Assembly: GCF_024753205.1 (NCBI RefSeq)
Contig: NZ_JANUGZ010000004.1
Span: 496,001 to 560,000 of the forward strand
Length of the DNA: 64,000 nt
Origin: Massilia aurea
GTDB taxonomy: Bacteria > Pseudomonadota > Gammaproteobacteria > Burkholderiales > Burkholderiaceae_D
Direction of reading: 5' to 3'
Both the position numbers and the translations under genes were made by a program. The notes below the pieces were generated by a model. That model saw only the letters and a program-made list of their open reading frames with translations, was not told the DNA's origin and searched no databases. This document shows positions 47,403 to 55,932 of this stretch, piece by piece (positions within the stretch are counted from its first letter, which is position 1; each line of letters opens with the position of its first letter).

Positions 47403-48386
47403 ATGAATGCACTCTGGTGGTTTGCGCTTCCCGTATTGCTGCTGCCGGTCTGGTGGCACCGGCGCAAGCGCGTGCAGAACCAGGCCGCGCTCATGGCCAC
47501 CGCACGCTTCCTGCCGCGCACCGAGCCGAAACAGACGCGCGTGTGGCGCTGGAGCGATCCGCTGCTGCTGTTGGTCCGAATGTTATTGCTGGCCTGCCTG
47601 ATTGCGTGGCTGGCCGATCCCGTCTATCCGTGGCGTGGCGACACGGTGGTCGTAACCGCCGGCGCCGATCCGGTCTGGGTCGAGCGCGAAGCGGCGCAGG
47701 TTGGCCTGACGAAGGCCGAGCGCGTGACGCTGCCGGCGGCGCAGGCATTGAGCTGGCTGCACACGCATGAACGCGAATGGACTGGCGACGCGCGCCTGCT
47801 GGTGCTGGGTGACGTGCCGATGCCGGCCACGAAGCCGGTGTTTGGCCGCGAGGTGACCGTGCGCACGCAGCCGACTGCGCCAGCCAACGTCGAGCGGCAT
47901 GTAGTTATCTCCAGCGAGCGCCCGCAAGCCTGGCGCCGCCTGTTCGCGGCGCAGGATGGTGTCGAGAAGATCGTCGTGGATGAGGCGCCGGGCGCAAGGA
48001 CGGACCTGATCATCTGGGACCGCGCCGAGGCGCCGCCTGCCACGCTGCGCGCGGCGCTGTGGTGGGTGACCAACCCGGCGGCGTTCCCCGAGCTGGCGAA
48101 GGCACGCACGCTGAACGGTTTGCAGTACGCCGACAGCGTGCGTGGCCGCCTGTGGCATCACCCCGCATGGCCGCCACAGGATGTCGACGCCGCACGTGCG
48201 CTGCTCGACACCTGGCAGCAGCTGCACATCGGGCCGCGCCCCTACACCTTGCCGTCGCAAACGTTCGCCGCCTCGAAAGGCGCCAACGCACCGGCGCCGA
48301 GCGGCGCATTGCGCGACATCCTGCTGGCCATCCTGGTTGGCTTGTTCGTCCTTGAAAGGAGTCTCGCGCATGCACGGAGGCGTTGA
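47403..48386 (+). CDS. BatA-type membrane protein
   Basis: 327 residues. Two N-terminal membrane helices in the BatA arrangement ('MNALWWFALPVLLLPVWWHRR' split by a cytoplasmic 'ARFLPR' loop, then 'LLLLVRMLLLACLIAWLAD'), a periplasmic domain of about 220 residues, and a C-terminal helix ('ILLAILVGLFVL'). No intact MIDAS motif is seen in the soluble part, so it may be a receptor or anchor for the MoxR-DUF58 pair. Its last 17 bases overlap the next gene. Confidence 0.83.
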   Translation: MNALWWFALPVLLLPVWWHRRKRVQNQAALMATARFLPRTEPKQTRVWRWSDPLLLLVRMLLLACLIAWLADPVYPWRGDTVVVTAGADPVWVEREAAQVGLTKAERVTLPAAQALSWLHTHEREWTGDARLLVLGDVPMPATKPVFGREVTVRTQPTAPANVERHVVISSERPQAWRRLFAAQDGVEKIVVDEAPGARTDLIIWDRAEAPPATLRAALWWVTNPAAFPELAKARTLNGLQYADSVRGRLWHHPAWPPQDVDAARALLDTWQQLHIGPRPYTLPSQTFAASKGANAPAPSGALRDILLAILVGLFVLERSLAHARRR

Positions 48387-50454
48387 GATCACCAAACGCG
48401 TATGGCGCGCAGCCCAGCTGCGCCGCATGCCGCTCTGGATCGGCGGGGCCTTGCCCTGGCTGGTCATTCCGTCGGGTCCTGGGTTGCTGGCCTGGGCCGG
48501 CTGGTGCGCGCTGGACTGGGTCAAGCTGCGCCGCCGCGTGGCGTATGAATGGCCGGCGTGGCTCGATGGCGCCGTGCCCGAGATGGAAGACAGCGCGGCC
48601 TTGCTCGACGCCGCCGACACGCCGATCGCGCGCCTGCAGCAGCAGCGCCTGTTTGCGCGGCTCGATGCGGCCGTCTCGCGCCAGCAACTGCGCCAGATCG
48701 CGCGCCAGCATGTTTCGAGCGGTCTGCCGATCCTGCTGGTGAGCGCGGTGCTGGCGGGGATGGTGTGGTACGCGACCACGCGGCCGGCGCAAGATGGCAC
48801 GGTCACGCCGCCCAGCCCCGTCAGCAGTGCGACCGCCGCCACGCTGGCCGGCCTGACGCTCAAGCTCGCGCCGCCGGCCTACACGGGCGTGGCGGCATCT
48901 GAATCGGCGCCGCGCGACCTGCAGGTGCCGGAGCAGACCGTCGTGACGTGGTGCCTGACCGGTGGCACGGGCGGCAACAATAAAATCGAGCTGGGTAACG
49001 GTGAAACACTCGAACCCGGTGAACAGTGCGCGCGCTGGACGGCGACCGAATCGGTCGTCTGGCGCTGGCGCGGCGCGCGCCACACGCTGCGCGTGATTCC
49101 CGATGCGCCGCCCGAGATCACGATCAGTGCGCCGACCCAGATGATCCAGGACCTGCGCGACAACGCGACGGGCACCACGATGACGGTCCAGGTGAAGGAC
49201 GACTACCGGATCACCCGCGCGACGCTGCACATGACGCTCGCGCAGGGCAGCGGCGAGAACGTGCGTTTTACGGATCGCGAGATGCCGTTGCCGGCGTCGA
49301 GCAATCCGAAGCTGCGCAACTGGTCCAAGACGTGGGCGCTGAGCGAGCTGGCGATGGAGCCGGGCGACGAGCTGTATTTTTTCGTCCGCGCGACCGACAA
49401 CGCGGGCCGCGCGCAGACCGTGCAATCGCCCACCTACACGGTGCGGCGCCCGGCGCCGGAGCAGGAAGCCGAAGAAAGTGCGGCGATGCCGTCGCTGGTG
49501 AAGCCGGCATCGCTGCGCAGCCAGCGTCAGATCATCATCGACACCGAACAGCTGATCGCCGACATGCGCAGCACGAAGCTCGCCGCTGCCGACGTGCGTG
49601 ACCGCAGCGAGCGGATCGGCGACGACCAGGCGCAGCTGCGCCGCCGTTATGGCCAGTTCCTGGGTGAAGAGTCGACGCTGTTCGGCGAAGAAGCGGCCAA
49701 GGCGCCGCGCGCTGCCGAGAAGCCTGACGAAGAAGAAGGTCACGAGGGCCACGACCACGCGCCCGGTGGCCATGACCACGATCATGGCGAGCCAAATCAG
49801 CGCAAGGGCGGCATCGTCAACGAGACGCAGCAGATCCTGGCAACCTACGGCCACGCGCACGACGAAGCCGAGAATGCGACGATGTACGACGAAGGCACCA
49901 AGAAGGTGCTGCGGCGCGTGCTGGTCGCGATGTGGGACGCCGAAAAATCGCTGCGCGCGGTCACGCCGAAAAGCGCACTGGCCCCCGAGCACAAGGCCCT
50001 GGAAGCGATCAAGGAATTGCAGCAGGCCGAGCGCATCTACCTGCACAAGACCGCCTTCACGCCGCCACCGATCAAGGAAGAAAAGCGCATGACCGGCGAG
50101 ATGGACGGCGCCGCGAGCTACCGCCGCACGCAGGCAGAGCAGGCGGCGGCGCTGCCGGAAGAACTGCGCACGCTGGTGCAGGCGCTGTCGGGTGAGGCCG
50201 CGCTGCCGGCGCTGTGGATGCGCACCGCGAACGACTGGGTGCGCACGCGCCTGGTCGAGGACGAGCAGCGCCTGGCGGCGCAGCGTGCGATCCAGGACGT
50301 GGCCGACGGCTGCATCGCCTGCCGCCCGGTGCTGCGCGCCTGGTTGCGTTCCGGCGCGGGGCAGGGGCAAGTACTGTTGCAGGCGAAGACCAGTGTCGAT
50401 ACGGCGTTCGCGCGCCGCTGGCGCGAGTCGGCTGATGGAGCGACCAAGCCATGA
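48370..50454 (+). CDS. DUF4175-type membrane protein with a His-rich metal-binding-like segment
   Basis: 694 residues from ATG 48370, which has AAAGGAG eight bases upstream and overlaps the previous gene by 17 bp. Two membrane helices near the N-terminus (about 20-45 and 115-135) and a large extracytoplasmic region with beta-rich and coiled-coil parts, as in DUF4175 proteins encoded with MoxR/DUF58/BatA. Residues 458-472 hold six His among Asp/Glu/Gly ('HEGHDHAPGGHDHDH'), a metal-binding-like insert I do not expect in the family. Near the C-terminus a 'GCIACRP' CxxC is present. Possible roles are metal buffering for the Tld metallopeptidases or sensing. Confidence 0.82.
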   Translation: MHGGVEITKRVWRAAQLRRMPLWIGGALPWLVIPSGPGLLAWAGWCALDWVKLRRRVAYEWPAWLDGAVPEMEDSAALLDAADTPIARLQQQRLFARLDAAVSRQQLRQIARQHVSSGLPILLVSAVLAGMVWYATTRPAQDGTVTPPSPVSSATAATLAGLTLKLAPPAYTGVAASESAPRDLQVPEQTVVTWCLTGGTGGNNKIELGNGETLEPGEQCARWTATESVVWRWRGARHTLRVIPDAPPEITISAPTQMIQDLRDNATGTTMTVQVKDDYRITRATLHMTLAQGSGENVRFTDREMPLPASSNPKLRNWSKTWALSELAMEPGDELYFFVRATDNAGRAQTVQSPTYTVRRPAPEQEAEESAAMPSLVKPASLRSQRQIIIDTEQLIADMRSTKLAAADVRDRSERIGDDQAQLRRRYGQFLGEESTLFGEEAAKAPRAAEKPDEEEGHEGHDHAPGGHDHDHGEPNQRKGGIVNETQQILATYGHAHDEAENATMYDEGTKKVLRRVLVAMWDAEKSLRAVTPKSALAPEHKALEAIKELQQAERIYLHKTAFTPPPIKEEKRMTGEMDGAASYRRTQAEQAAALPEELRTLVQALSGEAALPALWMRTANDWVRTRLVEDEQRLAAQRAIQDVADGCIACRPVLRAWLRSGAGQGQVLLQAKTSVDTAFARRWRESADGATKP

Positions 50455-51986
50455 ACCAGCAGTGGCTCATCGCCGCCATCGTAGTCGCAGGCATCGTCAG
50501 CGCCGGCCTGTATCTGCGCCGCCGCCAGTGGCTCGATGCGCTGCTGGTCGTTGTCGCCGCCGCGAGCCTGGGCCTGTTCGCGCTGGACTTGCGCATGCCG
50601 GGCGAGGGCGGCCGCACGCTGGCCATCGATCCGGCTGCGCCACCAGCGTCGCTGGAGGGAATCAGCAGCCTGACGCTGAAAGGCGACGGCCTGCGCGCCG
50701 CCGAATGGAACGATTTGCCGGCGCGGCCGTTGGCTTGGGAGGCGCCACGCGGCAGCGCGCTGCGGCTGGAGTTCCCCAGTCAGGTGGCACTGGGCCGCCA
50801 GTTCACGCTGACCATCAAGCGCGAAGACAAGATCGACGCGCGGCTGCAGCTGCTGGCCGAGAATGGCCAGCCGCTCGCAGAAGTGCGCGGCACCGGTGAC
50901 CTGCGCGTCGACTGGATGCCGCCGGTGGCCGAACGCGTCGTGCTCAAGGCGCGGCTGCTCGACGCCAAAGACAAGGTGATTGCAGAGGGACCGGTCCCGT
51001 TCACCGTGCACGCGCCGACGCCGCTACAGGTCGTCGGCCGCTTCGGCGCGCCATCGTTCGACCTGCGCGTGCTGAACGACATGCTGACCAGCAGTGGCGC
51101 GCTGCTCGACTGGCAAGTCACGCTGGGCCGCGCAATCACGCGCACAGAGGCGCCGCGCACCGAGATGGCCTCGCCCAACCTGATGGTGATCGACGCCGCA
51201 CGCTTCGAGCGGATGGCGTCCGGCGAACGCACCGCGCTGCTGGACCGCGTGGCCAAGGGCATGCCGCTGCTGGTCCTGGGCGGCAACGCGAACGATCCAG
51301 GCGTCTGGTCACGCACGCTGCAACTGCCGCTGCGCGCACAGCCACTGGGCGCAAAGATTGATGCGCCACTGGAGATGCCGGTGGCCTCGCTGCTGCCCGC
51401 ATCGCGCGACGCCGGTCCATGGCGCGGCACTGACAATATGGTCTGGACCCGCGACTGGCAACAGGGCCGCATCGCCTGGCTTGGCGTCACCGAATGGCAT
51501 CGCCACGCGATCGCCGAGCCACGAGCACTGGCACTGTGGTGGCAGGGCGTGCTGGACCGCGTGGGTGTCGAAGAACGGCACAAGACCGAATGGCTGGCAC
51601 CAGGCGACATGCCGCTGGCAGGCCAGCGCCTGGAACTCTGCGCGCGCGGCGTCAGTGGCCAGCTGACGCTCCCCGATCTGAAGCAGTCGCTGGGCTGGCA
51701 GCGTCGCGCAGACCGCGCCGATGCATCATGCGCAGCGCTGTGGCCGCAAAAGGCAGGATGGTTGCAACTACAGGACCTGAACGCCGGCCCGCATGCAATC
51801 TACGTGTACGCGAAGAACGACTGGCCCGAATGGCAGGCAGCCGAGCGGCGCGCCGCAACAGCACGCTACGCGGCCCGTTCGCAGATCCAGCCGGTGAACG
51901 GACCAACACGCCCCGCACCATCCTGGCCATTCGCCCTCGTGTTTGCAGCGGCCATGCTGCTGCTGTGGTGGCGCGAGCGACGCTGA
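50451..51986 (+). CDS. Membrane protein at the end of the tld-MoxR locus, unknown function
   Basis: 511 residues, unrecognised as a named family. Two N-terminal helices ('WLIAAIVVAGIVSAGLYL' and 'ALLVVVAAASLGLFAL') and a C-terminal helix ('PFALVFAAAMLLLWW') flank a 420-residue extracytoplasmic region. That region contains beta-sandwich-like sequence (about 90-190) and a GATase1/flavodoxin-like part ('NLMVIDAARFERMASGE', 'GMPLLVLGGNAND'). This topology mirrors the BatA-type gene upstream, and similar large membrane proteins often close MoxR operons. It overlaps the preceding gene by 4 bp (ATGA). The repeat cluster begins directly at its stop codon. Confidence 0.8.
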   Translation: MNQQWLIAAIVVAGIVSAGLYLRRRQWLDALLVVVAAASLGLFALDLRMPGEGGRTLAIDPAAPPASLEGISSLTLKGDGLRAAEWNDLPARPLAWEAPRGSALRLEFPSQVALGRQFTLTIKREDKIDARLQLLAENGQPLAEVRGTGDLRVDWMPPVAERVVLKARLLDAKDKVIAEGPVPFTVHAPTPLQVVGRFGAPSFDLRVLNDMLTSSGALLDWQVTLGRAITRTEAPRTEMASPNLMVIDAARFERMASGERTALLDRVAKGMPLLVLGGNANDPGVWSRTLQLPLRAQPLGAKIDAPLEMPVASLLPASRDAGPWRGTDNMVWTRDWQQGRIAWLGVTEWHRHAIAEPRALALWWQGVLDRVGVEERHKTEWLAPGDMPLAGQRLELCARGVSGQLTLPDLKQSLGWQRRADRADASCAALWPQKAGWLQLQDLNAGPHAIYVYAKNDWPEWQAAERRAATARYAARSQIQPVNGPTRPAPSWPFALVFAAAMLLLWWRERR

Positions 51987-52205
51987 AAAAAAGCCGGGGT
52001 CAGGTCTGACATTCGGACACGGCCCCAGCCGTAGCGATGCGTCTTCAGAACGGCTATGCAACAACCGTGCCGAAATCGATCGTGAAAAAAGCCGGGGTCA
52101 CGTGAAAAAAGCCGGGGTCAGGTCTGACATTCGGACACGGCCCCAACCTTAGTGATGGGTCTTCAGACGACTGTGCAATTACCGTGCCGAAATCGATCAT
52201 AAAGG
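51985..52205. repeat. Tandem duplication carrying two copies of the 26-bp repeat
   Basis: Two near-identical units of about 100 bp. Each has an AAAAAAGCCG lead-in, the 26-bp repeat (51996-52021 and 52114-52139), and a less conserved tail ending CCGTGCCGAAATCGATC. Between them a 20-bp segment is duplicated exactly (52081-52100 and 52101-52120). The tails differ at scattered positions, so the duplication is not brand new. No ORF is contained. Confidence 0.9.
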
Positions 52206-52256
52206 CGAACGTCGCTTTACTTTTTCGAGCGCGAATTGAGCGACTAGTGAAGAGGT

Positions 52257-52368
52257 CGTATCCGAATGTCAGACCTGACCCCCACTGTTCTGCAGAGGTC
52301 GTGTCCGAATGTCAGACCTGACCCCCGCTGTTTTGCAGAGGTCGTGTCCGAATGTCAGACCTGACCCC
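52257..52368. repeat. Three direct copies of the 26-bp repeat, 43-bp period, inverted to the previous cluster
   Basis: Copies at 52257-52282 (one mismatch), 52300-52325 and 52343-52368 are the reverse complement of those at 51996 and 52114. They are spaced exactly 43 bp apart with conserved linkers (CCGCTGTTTTGCAGAGGT-like). The whole 51985-52389 gap between the membrane gene and the TonB receptor is thus repeat DNA with a mirrored layout. Confidence 0.92.
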
Positions 52369-52389
52369 CGCTGTTGAACTATCAACCCA

Positions 52390-54813
52390 TCAGAACGTGT
52401 AATCCGCCTTCACATACGCCGTGCGGCCGTTCATCCCGAATGGGCAGGTCTCCCAGCAATACGTGAAGCCCAGCTGCGGGAAGGGTGCTGCGCGTACCGG
52501 GTCCCATTTGGTTGGGTAGGTGTCGAACAGGTTGTTGATCCCCGCCGACAGGCTCAGGCTCTTGTTGAACGTGTAGCGGCCCGTCAGGTCGACGATCCAT
52601 TTGGCTTCCCACGTCTGCACGAATGGCGCCGTGAAGCCCTGGCCCTGTACTTCGCCGAAGTAGTTCGCACGGCCCGTCACGTTCCAGGCACCGGCCGTGT
52701 AGTCGGCCGAGACCACATGGTGCTTGCGCGGCTGGCCGCGTTCGATCAGCGTCACCTGTGCATCGTCGAACAGCTGCGCGCCGGTCAGCACGGGCGATTG
52801 CGAATTGCGCGCCTTGACCTCGGTCTTGTTGAAGCCCAGCTGACCGGACAGCACCAGGGTCGAGCCCTGGCCGCGGATGGTCTGCTGTGCCACCAGGTCC
52901 AGGCCCGTGGTTGAGGTGTCGATCGCATTGGTGAAGAACTGCGCCTGGCCCACGCGCAGCGGATCGAGGATGGCGCGGATCGGGCATGCGGCAGGCGTTG
53001 CGCAGGCGCCCGACTCTGGCGAGATCGTGCTCGAGAACACGATGCGGTCGTCGATCTTCGTGCGGTACACGTCGGCGGTCAGCGAGAACGTGGTGGTTGG
53101 CCGCAGGATCACGCCGATGCTGGCGCTTTTTGACGTTTCTTCTTTCAGCGGTGCGATGCCGAAAGCGCGCGTGACGGCGCTGTCTTCGCGCGCCGTCAGC
53201 GTTTCGGTCAGCACGCCGGCCGCATTCAGGTTGGTCGAGACTGAGCTGTAGAACTTCTGCTGCACGCCCGGTGCCCGGAAGCCCGTCGATGCGCTGCCAC
53301 GCAGGCCGAACGAACGGCTCGGGTCCCAGCGTGCATTGAGCTTGCCGATCGTCGTGTTGCCGAAGTCCGAATAGCGCTCGTGGCGCACTGCCGCGCCGAC
53401 CGAGACATCCGGGCCGAACTTGCGCTCCAGGTCGACGTAGAAGGACGTGTTATGGCGGCCCTGGTCGACCGCCGTCGATGGCGTGTAGCCCGGGAAGCCC
53501 TGGATGCCCGATGCGGCGATGCCGCCGGTCTGGTCGCGGATGATGATGGCGGGGTTGTTGGTGCGGCCGTACTGGTACGAGACCGGGTCGCCCGCCTCGA
53601 TCTCGTAATTGTCGCGGCGCCACTCGACGCCGGCGGCGACGAACAGCTCGCCGCCCATCAGGTTCACCGGGCCCTTGAAGTCGAGGTTGAACGTGGTCTG
53701 CTCAAACTTGAGCGTGCCGGTGTCAGCTTCACGCGGCGATTCGCCGTTCTCGTACCAGTAGCTGACGTTGATCGAGTTCCGTTCGTGGAACTGGAGCTGG
53801 CTGCGGCCGTGATTCACGCTCGCGTCCACTGACCAGTCCTTGCCCAGGTCGTGGCGGTAGCCGACGGCGAGCGAGGCATCCTGCACGGTGGTGACGATGT
53901 TCGGCAGGAAGCCTTCCGGGTACACCGCTGGCACGTTGCGCCCATCTTCTTTCGGGCGGAAGAAGCCGCCCGAATCGCCCTTGCGTTTCGAGGCGCCGCC
54001 GAACGCATACAGCTCGCCGCCACCCATCGGCAGGGCCGAATTCATCCACAGGTAGTAATCCTTGGCGTTGCTGTCGCCCAGGCGCTGCGTGACGCGCGGC
54101 GGATTGACGCGCGCCGTGTCCAGGCCGGCGCGGTTGGTTTCGTCGCGCTTGCGCGCTTCGACCGACAGGTTCAGGTAGCCGCCGTCGCTGCCCAGCGCGA
54201 AGCCGCGGCTGGCGCTGGCCGAGTAGGTGTCGCCATCGCCTTCGTCGGTCGTGCCGGCGCTGGCGCTGACGATGCCGTTGCCGACACCCTTCTTGAGGAT
54301 GATGTTGATGACGCCCGCAATGGCGTCCGACCCGTACTGGGCGGCGGCGCCGTCGCGCAGCACTTCGATCGACTGGATCGCCGACAAGGGGATGGCGTTG
54401 ATGTCGGTGCCGGCCGAGCCGCGGCCGATCGTTTGCTGCACATTGACCAGCGCCTGCTGGTGGCGGCGCTTGCCGTTGATCAGCACGAGCAGCTGGTCGG
54501 GGCCGAGGCCGCGCAGCGTGGCGGGGCGGATGATGTCGGTGCCGTCGCTGACGAAGGTCGACGTGAAGTTGAACGACGGGTCGAGGTCTTGCAGCACCTT
54601 GCCCAGTTCGAGCGTACCGGCCGACTGGATGTCTTTGGTGCTGATCAGGCCCACGGGCACGGCGGTATCGAGCGCCGTCTTGGCCTGGGTGCGCGAGCCG
54701 AGCACCACGACCTGCGACATATTGCTGTCGGCTTCCTGTGCGCTGGCTGGTGCGAGCGCCGCCAACAGGGCCGACGCCAGCAGGGCGCGTCGTGGCAGTG
54801 TTTGTTTCATCAT
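52390..54813 (-). CDS. TonB-dependent outer-membrane receptor
   Basis: 807 residues from ATG 54813 (GAGG directly before it). An in-frame ATG 18 bases upstream and another 3 bases downstream are alternatives. Signal peptide 'ALLASALLAALAPASAQ'. Plug domain with 'DGTDIIRPATLRGLGPDQLLVLINGKR' split over the usual motifs, including 'IEVLRDGAAAQYGSDAIAGV'. A 22-strand-type barrel follows, ending in aromatic 'YVKADYTF'. The usual TonB box is not obvious; the sequence 'SQVVVLGSR' near residue 40 is a candidate. It imports a large ligand such as a siderophore, vitamin or oligosaccharide. No neighbouring gene identifies the ligand. Confidence 0.93.
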   Translation of the reverse strand: MMKQTLPRRALLASALLAALAPASAQEADSNMSQVVVLGSRTQAKTALDTAVPVGLISTKDIQSAGTLELGKVLQDLDPSFNFTSTFVSDGTDIIRPATLRGLGPDQLLVLINGKRRHQQALVNVQQTIGRGSAGTDINAIPLSAIQSIEVLRDGAAAQYGSDAIAGVINIILKKGVGNGIVSASAGTTDEGDGDTYSASASRGFALGSDGGYLNLSVEARKRDETNRAGLDTARVNPPRVTQRLGDSNAKDYYLWMNSALPMGGGELYAFGGASKRKGDSGGFFRPKEDGRNVPAVYPEGFLPNIVTTVQDASLAVGYRHDLGKDWSVDASVNHGRSQLQFHERNSINVSYWYENGESPREADTGTLKFEQTTFNLDFKGPVNLMGGELFVAAGVEWRRDNYEIEAGDPVSYQYGRTNNPAIIIRDQTGGIAASGIQGFPGYTPSTAVDQGRHNTSFYVDLERKFGPDVSVGAAVRHERYSDFGNTTIGKLNARWDPSRSFGLRGSASTGFRAPGVQQKFYSSVSTNLNAAGVLTETLTAREDSAVTRAFGIAPLKEETSKSASIGVILRPTTTFSLTADVYRTKIDDRIVFSSTISPESGACATPAACPIRAILDPLRVGQAQFFTNAIDTSTTGLDLVAQQTIRGQGSTLVLSGQLGFNKTEVKARNSQSPVLTGAQLFDDAQVTLIERGQPRKHHVVSADYTAGAWNVTGRANYFGEVQGQGFTAPFVQTWEAKWIVDLTGRYTFNKSLSLSAGINNLFDTYPTKWDPVRAAPFPQLGFTYCWETCPFGMNGRTAYVKADYTF

Positions 54814-54975
54814 CCTCTGTCCCCTTTTCATCGATTTTTATGTCGCCCTGTTATCAGAGCATTATTTAATCTTAGCAACGGGGTTGGGGTGCCGACGACC
54901 GAGCATGTGAAATAAGTAAGTACGAACGTGTCTCCGGAGCAAATGCGTCGTACAAATGAGACAGGTTTGCTCGTT

Positions 54976-55058
54976 AAACAATACTTTCATGAGCAGCGAA
55001 TAATGCTTTGAGTATTAAGCACTTTTCCATAAGAAATTATGTTTGAAAAGTATTGTTT
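54976..55058. repeat. 12-bp perfect inverted repeat with 59-bp spacer
   Basis: AAACAATACTTT (54976-54987) and AAAGTATTGTTT (55047-55058) are exact reverse complements. The right arm also overlaps GAAAAGT (55045-55051), which pairs with ACTTTTC (55021-55027), so two mutually exclusive hairpins are possible. It lies in the AT-rich gap; a protein-binding or RNA-switch role is speculative. Confidence 0.6.
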
Positions 55059-55169
55059 TATTGTTACGTTATTTAACAAGTTTTTCAAATGTGCGCGGCT
55101 CGCGACAAGCTACGATAGCCATTAACCATGCCAAACAGGCACGGCGGCAGGCGGTTCATTCCGCCGACT

Positions 55170-55207
55170 GGATTTCACCATGCCCGCGCGCCGCGCGGGC
55201 GAAATCC
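55170..55207. repeat. Strong two-part hairpin upstream of the hypothetical gene pair
   Basis: Inner stem GCCCGCGC (55182-55189) with GCGCGGGC (55193-55200) around a 3-nt loop. Outer stem GGATTTC (55170-55176) with GAAATCC (55201-55207), with an asymmetric 5-nt bulge. CCGCCGAC is directly repeated on both sides (55161-55168 and 55206-55213). It ends 25 bp before the ATG at 55233 and lacks a T run. It may be a mobile palindrome or a 5' leader structure. Confidence 0.65.
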
Positions 55208-55232
55208 GCCGACCACCTCAGGCAGCCACACC

Positions 55233-55430
55233 ATGATCCAGCGACGAACCGACGAGCGAACCGCGCTTGCCACCGAATATGCGTTATTCCTGGCCGAGAC
55301 ACGCGGCGTCAACGCAGGGCTGGTGTACCTCGAAAGCTGCAACGTCTCACGAGCGATCCTGCTGCGCGCCATGCAGGATCCCGCCGCCCGGCGTGTCCGG
55401 GAACGGCGCCAACGGCAACGGAACGATTAG
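55233..55430 (+). CDS. Small hypothetical protein, 65 residues
   Basis: Unrecognised. It is mostly helical with a highly basic tail ('DPAARRVRERRQRQRND'). The middle ('TALATEYALFLAETRGVNAGL') looks like a helix-loop-helix. I chose the ATG at 55233 because codons before it run through the palindromic hairpin and give low-complexity sequence; the ribosome site is weak. It ends one base before the next ATG, so the two genes are probably translated together. The charged tail suggests nucleic-acid binding, but nothing specific supports this. Confidence 0.55.
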   Translation: MIQRRTDERTALATEYALFLAETRGVNAGLVYLESCNVSRAILLRAMQDPAARRVRERRQRQRND

Positions 55431-55431
55431 C

Positions 55432-55932
55432 ATGAATATCACCCAGCTTTGCAAACGCTATGGCCTCGAGCATTACGGCAGTCTCGAAAGCGCCTGGGAC
55501 GCCCACAGCGCAACCGGCATCGTCCTGATGCAGCTGTGGCACGCGCCCAACCAGAAGATCAACGACCACCCACTTCCGGGCGCGCAGCTGCGCGTGCGCT
55601 GTCTCGACGCGTCGGACATCCCGGTGCCACTGGACGACGCACGGGCAGCGCGCGGGCGCAGCATCGAAGCAGTAGAGGGCGGCGCGCGCGGCTATGCCGC
55701 GATGTCGATTCCGCCAACGCAGTCGCGCGGTGCGGGCGCCTGGGCCAAGTACGCCAACCTGGAACGCGTGTTCCCCGTGCTGGCGCTCGAGCGCGAGTCA
55801 TGCGGCACCGTGTTCGCGGTGCTGGGTGCGCCGGTGCCAGCGTCCGAACTGGGTGTAGCGTCGCCCGAGCCGGGGCATCGGGCGGGCACGGCGCGCCATC
55901 TCAGCCTTGATGGTCGCGCATCCATTCCTTGA
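55432..55932 (+). CDS. Hypothetical protein, 166 residues
   Basis: Unrecognised. A soluble protein with no signal or membrane segment. It begins 'MNITQLCKRYGLEHYGSLES' and has mixed alpha/beta content, with conserved-looking stretches 'GIVLMQLWHAPNQKIND' and 'WAKYANLERVFPVLALE'. It starts 1 bp after the small gene upstream, implying coupling. Its last 32 bases overlap the 3' end of the convergent spermidine-synthase-like gene, an unusually deep coding overlap. Confidence 0.6.
   Translation: MNITQLCKRYGLEHYGSLESAWDAHSATGIVLMQLWHAPNQKINDHPLPGAQLRVRCLDASDIPVPLDDARAARGRSIEAVEGGARGYAAMSIPPTQSRGAGAWAKYANLERVFPVLALERESCGTVFAVLGAPVPASELGVASPEPGHRAGTARHLSLDGRASIP

Larger units (their letters stand above)
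54814..55232. other. AT-rich divergent intergenic region between the receptor and a hypothetical gene
   Basis: About 420 bp, clearly less GC-rich than the rest of the window between 54900 and 55110. On the minus strand TTGCTA (54871-54876) and GATAAC (54848-54853) at 17-bp spacing could be the receptor promoter. The region also holds a long-range inverted repeat and a GC-rich hairpin listed separately. I saw no small ORF with a credible ribosome site. Confidence 0.45.

Noticed and set aside
48142-48369. N-terminal extension of the DUF4175-type gene
   Set aside because: It lies entirely inside the BatA-type gene, reads as Arg/Ser/Pro low-complexity sequence, and the ATG at 48370 has a clear AAAGGAG site.
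52257-52368. Regular repeats that could be mistaken for a CRISPR array
   Set aside because: The linkers between the 26-bp copies are themselves nearly identical, there are only three units, and no cas genes are present.
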